From the NCBI RefSeq assembly GCF_900142925.1, contig NZ_FRCN01000005.1:334128-398127 (forward strand): 64,000 bases of DNA. Reading direction: 5' to 3'. The translations under genes and the position numbers were made by a program. Shown here one piece after another: positions 8,621 to 16,965 of the stretch. Position 1 is the stretch's first letter. Each line of letters opens with the position of its first letter. The notes beneath the pieces are model-generated. The model saw nothing but the letters and a program-made list of their open reading frames with translations. It made no database searches and was not told the origin of the DNA. This stretch comes from Chitinophaga sp. CF418 (GTDB taxonomy: Bacteria > Bacteroidota > Bacteroidia > Chitinophagales > Chitinophagaceae).

Positions 8621-9064
8621 ATGCAACATAATTTTTATAGGGACCTTTATATCGAAGATGGATATGAGGCATTTGATTTTTTCAGTATTGGAAAAAGAGG
8701 AATAGCGCCTAAAAGAATAGCCTTCATCCCAACAGATCAAGAAGCAGTTTATAACCTTGTATTTGGTGATATCAATGCGGAGGGAGAGATAGACGATGAA
8801 GTAATTAGTGATAATGGTGATAGAAATAAAATTCTTGCAACAGTAATTTATGTTGTTAACACTTACTTAGAAGCTTATCCTGAAAGAATTGTATTTTTTA
8901 CTGGTAGTACAGAGGGGAGAATCAGACTTTACAGAATAGTTATAAGTGTACATTACACTGATTTTTCAAAGAAATTCGATATTTATTGCCAAACTGAAAC
9001 AGGCATTGTCCCATTTAAAAGAAATATTGAAGCGAAAGGTTTTTTAATTTGCAAAAAAGTTTAA
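8621..9064 (+). CDS. DUF6934-like protein of unknown function
   Basis: 147 aa from ATG 8621 (MQHNFYRDLYIEDGYEAFDF); the frame is open upstream to 8546, but the family, as I recall it, begins near this Met. Typical strings are FDFFSIGKRGIAPKRIAF, YNLVFGDIN and the late FFTGSTEGRIRLYRIVI. Function is unknown. The gene is AT-rich compared with the core genes. A 55-residue ORF follows after 9 nt, and the two look like a two-gene unit of the kind seen for toxin-antitoxin-like modules. Confidence 0.7.
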   Translation: MQHNFYRDLYIEDGYEAFDFFSIGKRGIAPKRIAFIPTDQEAVYNLVFGDINAEGEIDDEVISDNGDRNKILATVIYVVNTYLEAYPERIVFFTGSTEGRIRLYRIVISVHYTDFSKKFDIYCQTETGIVPFKRNIEAKGFLICKKV

Positions 9065-9073
9065 ATTTAAAGC

Positions 9074-9241
9074 ATGAAAACAAAAGGTTTAAAATTTGAT
9101 AACAAGTTCTTTGAGCAGAAAGTTACAATGACTGTTAGTGAGAGGCTTAATGCGCTTGATTTAACGAAATTAGCACCCAAAAAACAAGAACTTGCCAATA
9201 GGCTACTGGAAAAAGTTAAAGATTCTCTTCCTAGAAGATAG
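9074..9241 (+). CDS. 55-residue basic partner of the DUF6934-like gene
   Basis: ATG 9074 to TAG 9241. It starts MKTKGLKFDNKFFEQKVTMT and ends with a predicted helix (LTKLAPKKQELANRLLEKVK). It is lysine-rich, with no signal peptide. It lies 9 nt after the DUF6934-like gene in the same direction and is shorter than 60 codons, so routine gene calling may miss it. A small helical partner next to an unknown protein is consistent with an antitoxin or adaptor, but nothing proves this. Confidence 0.6.
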   Translation: MKTKGLKFDNKFFEQKVTMTVSERLNALDLTKLAPKKQELANRLLEKVKDSLPRR

Positions 9242-9259
9242 GAATTGATTTTAAAGTAA

Positions 9260-9332
9260 GCGGGAATAGCTCAGTTGGTAGAGCATTAGTTTCCCAAACT
9301 AAAGGTCGCGGGTCCGAGTCCCGTTTCCCGCT
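9260..9332 (+). tRNA. tRNA-Gly(CCC)
   Basis: Complete cloverleaf of 73 nt. The acceptor gcgggaa pairs with ttcccgc, the D stem gctc pairs with gagc, the anticodon stem ttagt/actaa encloses the loop ttcccaa (anticodon CCC), and the T stem gcggg/cccgt encloses tccgagt. The discriminator is T and CCA is not encoded. It is the target of the islet to its right: most of the gene is repeated at 15406. Confidence 0.93.
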
Positions 9333-9334
9333 CA
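9263..9334 (+). repeat. Left 72-bp direct repeat (att-like), inside tRNA-Gly
   Basis: From ggaatagctc to cccgctca the sequence is identical to 15406-15477. It covers all of tRNA-Gly except its first three bases and extends two bases past it. This is the expected footprint of tRNA-targeted integration. Confidence 0.85.
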
Positions 9335-9851
9335 GATGAAATCCTCCGAAATGGTTGAATATAGACCTCCAGGGGGATTTTTAATTTTCGAGCCAGCACC
9401 AATTAATAACCCAATCGGCCCTCCTACCTTCAATTTGGGTATCAGAATGGGGTATCAAAGCTGTAGCATTAAGATTGCCAGCAAATTCCTTACTTCAGTT
9501 TACTGCGATAAACTTAGTTTGTGCCGTCTGATGCCAGCTTTTCGCTTGTATAGCGACCAGCCTTAGAAGACAAGCGAATGCAAACGGGACTCTTGTCAAT
9601 CCGTACTTTTCCGTAGCTCCATTAGTTGAGCGAATGTAAATTTGACTTCCCACATATACTTTGTATTTGCATACTTACAAAATTGCAAGTATGCAAATAC
9701 AAGCCCTTTTCACTCTAAAGTAACTAATTAGTTTTTCAATAGAAGAACTCAGATTCACCTGAACCTAATTGAATCAATCATAGATTACTTTGCTTGTCTT
9801 GAATGGACTAATTCAATGTAATTGTTCACTGTTCACCTTGAGAATACGGAT
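9335..9851. other. Non-coding left end of the islet
   Basis: About 500 bp without a convincing gene. The open frame at 9336-9566 has no recognisable content and begins inside the repeat flank. The only structure I see is a perfect 16-bp inverted repeat at 9661-9702. Confidence 0.5.
9661..9702. repeat. 16-bp perfect inverted repeat
   Basis: Arms ttgtatttgcatactt and aagtatgcaaatacaa are separated by 10 nt. No T-run follows directly, so a protein-binding or recombination site is as likely as a terminator. It lies in the non-coding left end of the islet, downstream of the last minus-strand gene. Confidence 0.6.
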
Positions 9852-10340
9852 CTATACCGCCTTATTGATTTTATATATTCTCCTGAATTGCAAAACAGAA
9901 CCAACTATAAGCGTTATCAAAAGTAAAAGAAGTGTTTTTGCAATCAAAGGATCCTGAGGTCCATGAGCCAGAGGATGACCTACAGGAATACGGTTAAAAG
10001 TTTCATTTACTGTTGGAATCATCGATAAGAAAAAGCTGAAAGAAAGGAAGAAAGTCTCTATATAACGAGCACGGTTATTCCCTGGCTTCTTAGCATAGAG
10101 GAGATATGCCACAGATACCAATACCACAACCAACAATGCAAGAATATGTCCCGGATTGACTCCCTTAACGCTCGATAATCCCAATGCAGTCAATGAAGTG
10201 ACTAATGTAAAATAAAAATAGACTTTGCCCGGAAGCTTGCCCAGATCTATTTTACCGTCTTTGATAAAAGCTATAACTGCAGCAACAATCGCTACAACAC
10301 CTATAACGGTATGAAAAATCCCCAAGATTGATAATCCCAT
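9852..10340 (-). CDS. Hypothetical membrane protein of the islet
   Basis: 162 aa with about five hydrophobic segments (around residues 4-24, 41-57, 66-83, 97-112 and 133-152) and a histidine-containing stretch near residue 122 (RIPVGHPLAHGPQDPL). Family not recognised. It starts MGLSILGIFHTVIGVVAIV. An AraC-type site (10403-10439) lies 62 nt upstream, so it is probably a separate transcription unit of the islet regulon. Confidence 0.75.
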   Translation of the reverse strand: MGLSILGIFHTVIGVVAIVAAVIAFIKDGKIDLGKLPGKVYFYFTLVTSLTALGLSSVKGVNPGHILALLVVVLVSVAYLLYAKKPGNNRARYIETFFLSFSFFLSMIPTVNETFNRIPVGHPLAHGPQDPLIAKTLLLLLITLIVGSVLQFRRIYKINKAV

Positions 10341-10402
10341 GATTTTGACTTTTGAATGTTTAAATTAATATTGCAAATATTGTAACAAAAGAAGAGATGG
10401 AT

Positions 10403-10439
10403 TTTGTGAACCGGGTCAATTATTTGGCAATATGGCTCA
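10403..10439. promoter_or_regulatory. Predicted AraC-type operator, site A
   Basis: 37 bp beginning tttgtgaaccgggtcaat and ending gcaatatggctca. It aligns without gaps to sites B (13282-13318) and C (14957-14993). Two TCA half-sites are 21 bp apart, two helical turns, as is usual for AraC-family direct-repeat sites. It lies between the beta-barrel gene and the start of the membrane protein gene. Confidence 0.6.
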
Positions 10440-10506
10440 GCAACAAGGCTCCGAGACATCTGGTGTAATAGGGAGTAAGAAAAACGATAATAAGTCTTTA
10501 TTTTTC

Positions 10507-11508
10507 TTAGAAAGATAATAGTGATAAGCCAACATTCACGTAAGGGACACTTTTATTACCACTAGCTATGGATGCGTTATTATAGTTCTCTCCATCTTTA
10601 AATAGCCTGGCAGATAGGAAGCTATTTAATCCGCCATCTAAAGTCAGCATAATATTCTTCGCGAACAGATATTCAAACGCTGCACCATTTTTTAGCTCGA
10701 TCGTGTTGTAGCTTACCTTGCCATCTAAGAAAGCATTGTGCCGATCATAGAAAATAGTATATGAATGCTGATTGGAACCGGCTGACACCCAGGCGTTCTT
10801 AGCTACCTGTTTTTTCAAGTTGACACCCGTAGGAAGATCTACGATCAATTCAAGTCCGGATGAAACAAATTTATGATAATAGTTAACAATGGGCTCCACA
10901 GGTATCGGTGAAGATTGATCTATCAAGACTAATAACCCAACGGAGAATGTCGTGTTTTCGGTCTTTTTCAAGGGCAAATTGATACTACCATTCAAATTTA
11001 AACGTCGAAAACTATTTACCCCGTCTGTAATTCCCCTGGCAACTAATGAATAAACAATCGGGTGATCAAATATCTTGTCTGACCGGGAATAATTTAAGGC
11101 CAGATCGAATGTGCTTTTATCTGAGGTAAGAGGAGTTAATTGTACTTCTGGCAACTTATTGCTAATGTTTTTTAGCATTGTGGATGTATAGGTATAGTAG
11201 ATACTGGCCGATAAGGAATTACCTTTCCATTTAATAGCAGGTGAGTTGAAAAAAGTACTTATGCGCTCCGTTTTTATTTTCCCGCTGGCAAAATCACGAT
11301 CATCTAATTTCACATCAAAATCACTATAACCAAAACTACTTAACGATATAGTGAATTTCCTTAAACCAGGATAACGAATGGTAAGTTCTTTCATACCTGC
11401 ACTGATCGTATCGGCTCCGGGATGCAAAGAAGACATACTAATCATGTTCTGCGCCTGAATGCTACAAGACAATAACAGAAAACATAGTAGGAGAACTTGT
11501 TTTTTCAT
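10507..11508 (-). CDS. Secreted beta-barrel-like outer-membrane protein
   Basis: 333 aa from ATG 11508 (MKKQVLLLCFLLLSCSIQAQ, a clear signal peptide); the frame opens five codons earlier. The remainder is rich in alternating strands with aromatic girdle patterns (SLSASIYYTYTS, NTTFSVGLLVLID, FEYLFAKNIMLTLDGG) and ends PYVNVGLSLLSF, with the terminal Phe typical of outer-membrane barrels. I do not recognise the family with certainty; it resembles the DUF6268-type proteins. It lies 33 nt after msrB in the same direction, so the two are probably cotranscribed. Confidence 0.75.
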   Translation of the reverse strand: MKKQVLLLCFLLLSCSIQAQNMISMSSLHPGADTISAGMKELTIRYPGLRKFTISLSSFGYSDFDVKLDDRDFASGKIKTERISTFFNSPAIKWKGNSLSASIYYTYTSTMLKNISNKLPEVQLTPLTSDKSTFDLALNYSRSDKIFDHPIVYSLVARGITDGVNSFRRLNLNGSINLPLKKTENTTFSVGLLVLIDQSSPIPVEPIVNYYHKFVSSGLELIVDLPTGVNLKKQVAKNAWVSAGSNQHSYTIFYDRHNAFLDGKVSYNTIELKNGAAFEYLFAKNIMLTLDGGLNSFLSARLFKDGENYNNASIASGNKSVPYVNVGLSLLSF

Positions 11509-11541
11509 GCTATTTATAATCATATGTAATTGGTTAAAGTG

Positions 11542-12066
11542 TTATTTGTTAGAAAATGTCTTGTCTGGTTCAAAATCAAGACTAATGGAGTTCATGCAGT
11601 ATCTTTTGTAAGTTGGAGGCGGACCATCATCAAAAATATGCCCCAGATGAGCATCGCAGCGTCCACAAAGCACCTCTGTACGATCCATCTTATGAGAATG
11701 ATCTTCTAAATAACTTACACTATTCTTTCCTAACGGCTCATAGAAGCTTGGCCAACCACAACTGCTGGCGAACTTGGCATCCGACCTGAAAAGTAGGTTT
11801 CCGCAAGCCGCGCAGTAATAAGTGCCTTTTGTTTCGCTTTTCCAGTATACTCCGGTAAATGGACGCTCAGTATCCTTCTCCCTGGCTACCGCGTAAAGGT
11901 CTGCTGACAACACTTTCTTCCATTCGGCATTAGACACCTTTAGTTTTGTAGTGTCTGTAGTTGAATAGTAAGGATTGTTTTCGTGCCCTTTAGCAGATCT
12001 CTGGTTCTGGGCATAAGCACCAACAGATATTATTGCCAGTAAATAAATAAAAATGATTTTCTTCAT
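11542..12066 (-). CDS. msrB: Peptide-methionine (R)-S-oxide reductase, exported
   Basis: Reduces methionine-R-sulfoxide in proteins. ATG 12066 is preferred because it gives a clean signal peptide (MKKIIFIYLLAIISVGAYAQ); the open frame reaches 12168. The MsrB fold is complete: zinc cysteines CAAC and CGRC, SCGWPSFYEP, HLGHIFDDGPPP and the catalytic-Cys motif RYCMNSISL. 174 aa. Export suggests protection of envelope proteins. It sits in an islet that also encodes OsmC, giving the islet an oxidative-stress theme. Confidence 0.92.
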   Translation of the reverse strand: MKKIIFIYLLAIISVGAYAQNQRSAKGHENNPYYSTTDTTKLKVSNAEWKKVLSADLYAVAREKDTERPFTGVYWKSETKGTYYCAACGNLLFRSDAKFASSCGWPSFYEPLGKNSVSYLEDHSHKMDRTEVLCGRCDAHLGHIFDDGPPPTYKRYCMNSISLDFEPDKTFSNK

Positions 12067-12232
12067 CGTGATTGAATTATTCTTCCTGTTTATCTTTAGA
12101 CATTCTTCCAATTTTTCCAACTGCAGCTGGATACGACAGTCATCACAAGCAATAACTTTAAACGCCATTTAGTCGTAAAAACTTAGTCTCTATGCACCAG
12201 AAGCAGCTTTCCTCTTTATAAAAAAAGAATTA

Positions 12233-13060
12233 TTATTTTTTTATAATGGTATTAAGGATCTGAACTAATTCATTAGGTTTGGATAAAAAGGGACTATGTC
12301 CGGCCTTAATCTCATAGGTGTTTGAAATATGCGCTTCAGAGACCATCTGTTGTTGAAACGGAAAGCTGATCGCTTTATCTTCAGTTGTATAGACATAGTA
12401 TTTATTAGCTATGGTACCGTAAATTTCACTACTATAATTCAGCGGGGTTCCGGCAGCTTCTACAGGTTCAGGACGAAGCTTTTCTACCAATAAATAAATA
12501 TCTTCATCCGATCCGTCTTTACAGAATATCTCACGCATATTTACCTCAGGATTGGTAATGGTTACCGTACTTCCATCAGCAGAAAATTCTAATGCAGAAG
12601 GAATAGATGTTCCCTGGTCCATTGCTGAATAATCGAATACACTGCTGCCGCTTTTAGGAATAAATCCGGCAACATATATTAATTTGTCTATTTTTTGAGG
12701 AACCTTACAGGCCGCCTGTGTAACTATTGCACCACCCAGGCTATGTCCTACCAGGACAACAGGAACATTCAAACTATTGATAACATCGGTTACCTGTTTA
12801 ACATACCCATCAAAGGTTATTTCAGAAACAGACGTCCGATCATTCCCATGACCAGCTAATTCCACTAAAACGACTTTATTTCCTTCTGCTTCTAAAAATG
12901 CTTTTACCTTATCCCATACAAAAGATGCCTGCCAGGCACCATGCACCAAAACAAAAGTTGAATGATTTTCGCCTTTTGTTGAATCATCATTATCCTTTGA
13001 ACAGGAATTTAAGGATAGTATCAATAGTAATAAAAGCCCTATGTTCTTTACACATTTCAT
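12233..13060 (-). CDS. Alpha/beta-hydrolase lipoprotein (esterase-like)
   Basis: 275 aa with a lipoprotein signal ending LSLNSCSKD (lipobox Cys at about residue 20). The hydrolase core shows FVLVHGAWQASFVWDKV (oxyanion loop), nucleophile GHSLGGAIVTQAA (Ser at about residue 107) and a late His in KAGHSPFLSKP. The HGAW opening and the overall layout match the plant HNL/MES-like and bacterial EstC-like esterases. The substrate is unknown. Site B of the predicted AraC operator lies about 220 nt upstream, and msrB follows 166 nt downstream. Confidence 0.85.
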   Translation of the reverse strand: MKCVKNIGLLLLLILSLNSCSKDNDDSTKGENHSTFVLVHGAWQASFVWDKVKAFLEAEGNKVVLVELAGHGNDRTSVSEITFDGYVKQVTDVINSLNVPVVLVGHSLGGAIVTQAACKVPQKIDKLIYVAGFIPKSGSSVFDYSAMDQGTSIPSALEFSADGSTVTITNPEVNMREIFCKDGSDEDIYLLVEKLRPEPVEAAGTPLNYSSEIYGTIANKYYVYTTEDKAISFPFQQQMVSEAHISNTYEIKAGHSPFLSKPNELVQILNTIIKK

Positions 13061-13281
13061 ATTTATATCAATATTTGTTTAATTTATCTTCCGCGGAAGA
13101 GGAACCAAGAAGGAATTGATCTGTTTCTATTTTTGTAAGATCAGGAATTGCGCAGTTCCCAATATGTTCACCTTGTTGTGCAACACAACTACTGTTGCAT
13201 AACAAGGCAGCTCAGCTTATGAATGGCTTTTGTTATGCCACCTTTGACAAGGCAAAGTTGCAGTACAAAGAAGAGATTCGT

Positions 13282-13318
13282 TTTGTGAATAAGTTCAATT
13301 TTTAGGAAATCTGGTTCA
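13282..13318. promoter_or_regulatory. Predicted AraC-type operator, site B
   Basis: 37 bp starting tttgtgaataagttcaat; gapless alignment with sites A and C. Two exact GTTCA half-sites start 21 bp apart. It is in the 370-bp gap between the araC-type gene and the hydrolase gene, which otherwise holds only a short palindrome (gttgtgcaacacaac). Confidence 0.6.
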
Positions 13319-13430
13319 AACAATGGATATAAAGCGTCCTTTTTCGATGTGCCCTTGTAGCATTTGGGTTAAAACATGGGAATATGATTAGGGGAAATAA
13401 AAACGTAATAATCAATTGCCACAATGCCTT

Positions 13431-14291
13431 CTATCTTTTCTTATCCATCTTATTTTGCTTTAAACGGAAATTTGAAGGTGATGTGCTGTATTTATCATGA
13501 AAACTTTTCGTAAAATTGGCCAGGTCATTAAATCCACAATCAAAAGCTACGTCTGTGATACGTGTATCGGAAACTAAAAGCAGCTCTGCAGCTCTTTCCA
13601 ATCTTTTGTTTTTAATATAATTGGCAGGAGAATCATCATATATTTTTTTAAATTCCCTTTTAAATGAAGAAACGCTTAAATTAGTTTTTTGCGCCAATTC
13701 ATCGATACTGGCCTGGGAAAATAGGTTAGCTTCTATAACTTGCTTGAACGTATAGGTTGCTGGCGAAAAAAGCTGGGACAGTATGACCTGTATGATTTCG
13801 GCATCTTGTGTCTGTGATAACAAAAGAATGATCTCCTTCAGTTTTAAAACTAAAATTTCATCATTTACCAAAGATGGGTTTTCAAAATAAAATAGCAGGC
13901 CTTCTATATATTTTTGAATCAAAAAGTCGTTGTTGATTTTTCTGCTTGACTGGTTGGTGATTTTGTCGCTTTTCTGAAATATCAGCGGAAGCTCTCTATC
14001 GTATATTTTCTTTAGTATGTCCGGATGGAAAGTGACGATTATAATCTCGCCATCGCTGTTATTTGAATCGGCTATCTGTTTCCCCGAGTTCAGGCAGTTT
14101 AGCAATAATGCGCGATTGGTAGGAATATTGGTATGCTCATCATCAAATTGAAATCGTGTCTCACCTTTCAACATATATAATAAGCAAGCTTGTTCTGCCA
14201 CAGGGAAAGCAAATTCAAAAGGCGGCTTTAAATCCACTTTTTGAATGAGTGTTTTCCCGAACAAATCAATTTTTTTATAGGCTGTAACCAT
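13431..14291 (-). CDS. AraC family transcriptional regulator (islet-encoded)
   Basis: 286 aa. The N-terminal 170 residues form a sensor domain similar to ExsA-type regulators (FPVAEQACLLYMLKGETRFQF). The C-terminal 95 residues hold two helix-turn-helix motifs (SIDELAQKTNLSVSSFKREF and ITDVAFDCGFNDLANFTKSF) ending in the AraC signature. It lies 181 nt downstream of osmC on the same strand. Three matching operator-like sites in front of other islet genes make it the probable local regulator; whether it activates or represses is not visible. Confidence 0.9.
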   Translation of the reverse strand: MVTAYKKIDLFGKTLIQKVDLKPPFEFAFPVAEQACLLYMLKGETRFQFDDEHTNIPTNRALLLNCLNSGKQIADSNNSDGEIIIVTFHPDILKKIYDRELPLIFQKSDKITNQSSRKINNDFLIQKYIEGLLFYFENPSLVNDEILVLKLKEIILLLSQTQDAEIIQVILSQLFSPATYTFKQVIEANLFSQASIDELAQKTNLSVSSFKREFKKIYDDSPANYIKNKRLERAAELLLVSDTRITDVAFDCGFNDLANFTKSFHDKYSTSPSNFRLKQNKMDKKR

Positions 14292-14472
14292 TTAAGATAT
14301 TTTATTGTGTAGTTACCTCATGGTGTTCTTTCTGTTGTCCCAGCTATTTACTGACACCTGTCATGAGATAAAACTGAATACACAATGCTCATCCAACGCT
14401 AAAGCCAAATATAAGCAAAAACGTTGAACAAGACATTGTTATCACAGTCAGCTTATCTCTTAAACCTGATTG

Positions 14473-14889
14473 TTATGAAGCAAGACTAGCTTCAGAGCTG
14501 ATGGGCAAATTCAATACTTTAGATATAAAACAGTTCTGTTCTGCTCCTTTTGTAATAGTTTCAAATTCTTCTACACTAATACCTGGCACATTTCCGGTTA
14601 TTGAAAGATGTATTCCAATAATTCCTGCGCCATCCATTGACAAAGTTGCTTCAGTATCCAACGAAGTTGGGATCAATCCTTTTTCCGTCAAAGCATAGCT
14701 GACCGCCATAGTAAAACATCCGGCATGCGCCGCCGCTAACAATTCTTCAGGATTGGTACCTTTTTCATCTCCTACGAAACGGGTCCTAAAACTGTAAACG
14801 GTTCTGCTTAGAATTTCGCTTTGTGTGCTTAACTCTCCCTTTCCCTCTTTTATACTTCCTGTCCAATGTGCTTTTGCTGTACGTTTCAT
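14473..14889 (-). CDS. OsmC family peroxiredoxin-like protein
   Basis: 138 aa from ATG 14889 (MKRTAKAHWTGSIKEGKG); the frame is open to 14925 but OsmC proteins begin at this Met. The two redox cysteines are in place: NPEELLAAAHAGCFTMA and GAEQNCFISKVL. OsmC enzymes reduce organic hydroperoxides in the cytoplasm. It is the first gene of the islet's minus-strand series and has operator site C 67 nt upstream. Confidence 0.9.
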   Translation of the reverse strand: MKRTAKAHWTGSIKEGKGELSTQSEILSRTVYSFRTRFVGDEKGTNPEELLAAAHAGCFTMAVSYALTEKGLIPTSLDTEATLSMDGAGIIGIHLSITGNVPGISVEEFETITKGAEQNCFISKVLNLPISSEASLAS

Positions 14890-14956
14890 TCTTATATTTT
14901 TAAATTTGATTACCGATATTGACAATACAAAATTGTGATCTCAAGAATTTAGATAC

Positions 14957-14993
14957 TTTGCGAATCAGGTCAATTATTTGGCAGTTTGGTCCA
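14957..14993. promoter_or_regulatory. Predicted AraC-type operator, site C
   Basis: 37 bp starting tttgcgaatcaggtcaat and ending cagtttggtcca. The central block ggtcaattatttggca is identical to site A. TCA and CCA half-sites are 21 bp apart. It lies upstream of osmC at almost the same distance as site A from its gene. Confidence 0.6.
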
Positions 14994-15051
14994 ACCAGCA
15001 GTTTAAAAGAAAACCAACCTCCCTCACAACAACAAATTCATCCTGGAACCA

Positions 15052-15239
15052 GGCATTATTGGCAAAAAACCGACTCCCTCATTTTCCTTTCTCCGAAAGG
15101 GTTATCCATTGATGACAGAATGCTAGGAAAACGCGTTTTAAAGCCCGTCCTGGTGGCTTTAAGCATTGAGAATAGAGATCTTTATGTCGCCCGCCACTCC
15201 TTGGCGTTTTTAATGAGAAAATTTATCCCTCTTATATAG
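15052..15239 (+). pseudogene. Tyrosine recombinase (phage-type integrase) C-terminal stump
   Basis: The translation in this frame reads HYWQKTDSLIFLSPKGLSID, then DRMLGKRVLKPVLVALSIEN and RDLYVARHSLAF, before the stop. The strings LIF-SPKG, the R--KPVL helix and the R-H-S box (usually ATRHT) are those of the catalytic half of integrases with the pattern F-SP-G---D. The N-terminal and core-binding domains and the catalytic Tyr are missing. It lies next to the broken tRNA-Gly copy, where the integrase of such an element would be expected. Confidence 0.6.
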
Positions 15240-15405
15240 AGTTTTCAGTGTTTCAGTAGTATCTTTATCCTCGAAGAAAGTAGCTTATAACCTACTTTAC
15301 CATCAGTAAACAATATTTTGGGTTACATTTTGGGTATCATATTATTGGTAAAAGGAAACTATCCACACTCACCAAAGAAATTTCCATTCAAATTTAACAC
15401 CTTAT

Positions 15406-15477
15406 GGAATAGCTCAGTTGGTAGAGCATTAGTTTCCCAAACTAAAGGTCGCGGGTCCGAGTCCCGTTTCCCGCTCA
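15406..15477 (+). repeat. Right 72-bp direct repeat; tRNA-Gly pseudogene
   Basis: Identical to 9263-9334. The three bases before it are tat instead of gcg, so the first three acceptor pairs are lost and a functional tRNA is unlikely. It is the second border of the islet. Confidence 0.85.
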
Positions 15478-15489
15478 ATTTAAGGATTT

Positions 15490-16257
15490 ATGTATCGATT
15501 ATCCCTAGCTCTATTAGTTATCATGGCATTTGTTTGCAGCATCAAACAGTCAGCTTCTTCCAATCTTCCTGATAGCACTCAACATGTTTCCTTTCACTGC
15601 GACCCGGCATACGACAGCATTTTCCACGGTGACTCCGGTTACATTACGAAAAAACAGCTATTCCCCTTTGTTCTTAGAAATAATATACTGGATACCATAG
15701 GAAGCAATGATAACTGGACCTCTATTCCTGATCAGCATACAATGGGTAAATTCTACAGACAGAAGGACGGTTACATTGCCTGCATTGTCAATGTCAACGC
15801 TCCCTTTGAATCACTGGTGCTATTTGAAACAACAGCCGATGGGCATATAGAAAACATCCAGCCATATTTACACCACAATTATTGTAATTGCTGGGATGAT
15901 TCATTTGGCTTCGGAAAAATCCAGGACTACTTTTATGTCAGGATCTGTGGTACTGGTACAGCTTTTACCTCCAGTGAACTTTCTATTTTCAAAAAACTTC
16001 CTTCACAACTGCGGCAAACACCGATTATTGAATTTGTATGGAAGGGATCAATCACTACACCGGACAGTTACAGACTAATGCACATCTCTTCTTTGAATAT
16101 CGATGGTCAAAAGCTCCATACCACTTATCTCGTAGAGGATGGTAACGAAAACTCAAAAAAAAACGCAAAGCAGATAGATCACTTTGAAGTTAATTATACA
16201 CTGAAAGATGGAGAATGGCTCCCAGATGATGATCACTACTTCGTGAAATACTGGTAA
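15490..16257 (+). CDS. Secreted hypothetical protein, possible lipoprotein
   Basis: 255 aa. The N-terminus MYRLSLALLVIMAFVCSIKQ has a hydrophobic stretch with a possible lipobox (AFVC, Cys at residue 16). The mature part is rich in aromatic and acidic residues (NYCNCWDDSFGFGKIQDYFY, DGEWLPDDDHYFVKYW). No family recognised. It starts 12 bp outside the islet repeat, so it is the first chromosomal gene to the right of the insertion. Confidence 0.7.
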   Translation: MYRLSLALLVIMAFVCSIKQSASSNLPDSTQHVSFHCDPAYDSIFHGDSGYITKKQLFPFVLRNNILDTIGSNDNWTSIPDQHTMGKFYRQKDGYIACIVNVNAPFESLVLFETTADGHIENIQPYLHHNYCNCWDDSFGFGKIQDYFYVRICGTGTAFTSSELSIFKKLPSQLRQTPIIEFVWKGSITTPDSYRLMHISSLNIDGQKLHTTYLVEDGNENSKKNAKQIDHFEVNYTLKDGEWLPDDDHYFVKYW

Positions 16258-16726
16258 CGAGTGGCTTTGAGAACCTTTATCTACAGCACAATTCAGACTT
16301 CTAGTATCTACTACTACTACTTCTTCCACACACATATAACCGTCTCTGTATTAAATTCACTTTCACTATACGTAGCAAATAAACACATAGTATACCTCAA
16401 CAAATCTGCTTTAGTAATTCCGTTTAGTAGCACAGGAGCCGCTACACTCCCGCCTCAGTAACGAAATACTCATTTATTCAGACGCGCCAATGACACGGAT
16501 TTTCTAAACGATAACAGGGCAATCACAAACGAAAGCAGTGAGAATACTTTCTACTTACCTTTCTGATTACATTACAAAACTAGGAAGAAAACACATGCGG
16601 GAAATACGCATTTCCACCCTACAAAACACTTTATAATATACTGATTTACATAAACTTAAAACAAATAAACAACTAAACACCCTATACAGATATTCGAGCA
16701 GTTCTTCCCATGATAGGATCATACAA

Positions 16727-16820
16727 GTTGTATATGACCAGGATATTCCTCCGTCCTTCTTCCGTTTAAAACGGAGGAAGAACGGAGGAAGAACGGAGGA
16801 ATATCCTGGTCATATGCAAC
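16727..16820. repeat. Long inverted repeat with 27-bp arms and internal tandem repeats
   Basis: The arms gtatatgaccaggatattcc and its complement ggaatatcctggtcatatgc are part of 27-bp near-perfect arms beginning gttg and ending caac. The interior holds three tandem copies of acggaggaaga. A further half-arm (gatcctggtcatatgca) follows at 16824. The GCATATGACCAG motif recurs in the palindrome at 59875-59993. Confidence 0.75.
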
Positions 16821-16965
16821 TTTGATCCTGGTCATATGCAGGAAATATGATCCGGATGCCCTCCCGTTATGTGGGGCAAAAATGGCCCACGATACCATGC
16901 TTAACCATGCCTTTGACCTGGACCTTCTATGGTATCAACAGGTCACCACTAGTATGCGACTAGTA

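Larger units (their letters stand above)
9335..15405. mobile_element. 6.1-kb islet between tRNA-Gly repeats, probably a decayed integrative element
   Basis: Bounded by a complete tRNA-Gly on the left and a 72-bp copy on the right whose acceptor 5' strand is broken. Next to the right copy is the C-terminal stump of a tyrosine recombinase (15052-15239). Cargo, all on the minus strand, is OsmC, AraC regulator, esterase-like lipoprotein, MsrB, beta-barrel-like protein and a membrane protein. No relaxase, replication gene or intact integrase is present, so it is now immobile. The layout supports site-specific integration; direction of transfer and age are inference. Confidence 0.7.

Noticed and set aside
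9336-9566. 76-residue ORF directly after tRNA-Gly
   Set aside because: It begins in the flank of the att repeat, has no domain, signal or partner, and its composition looks random.
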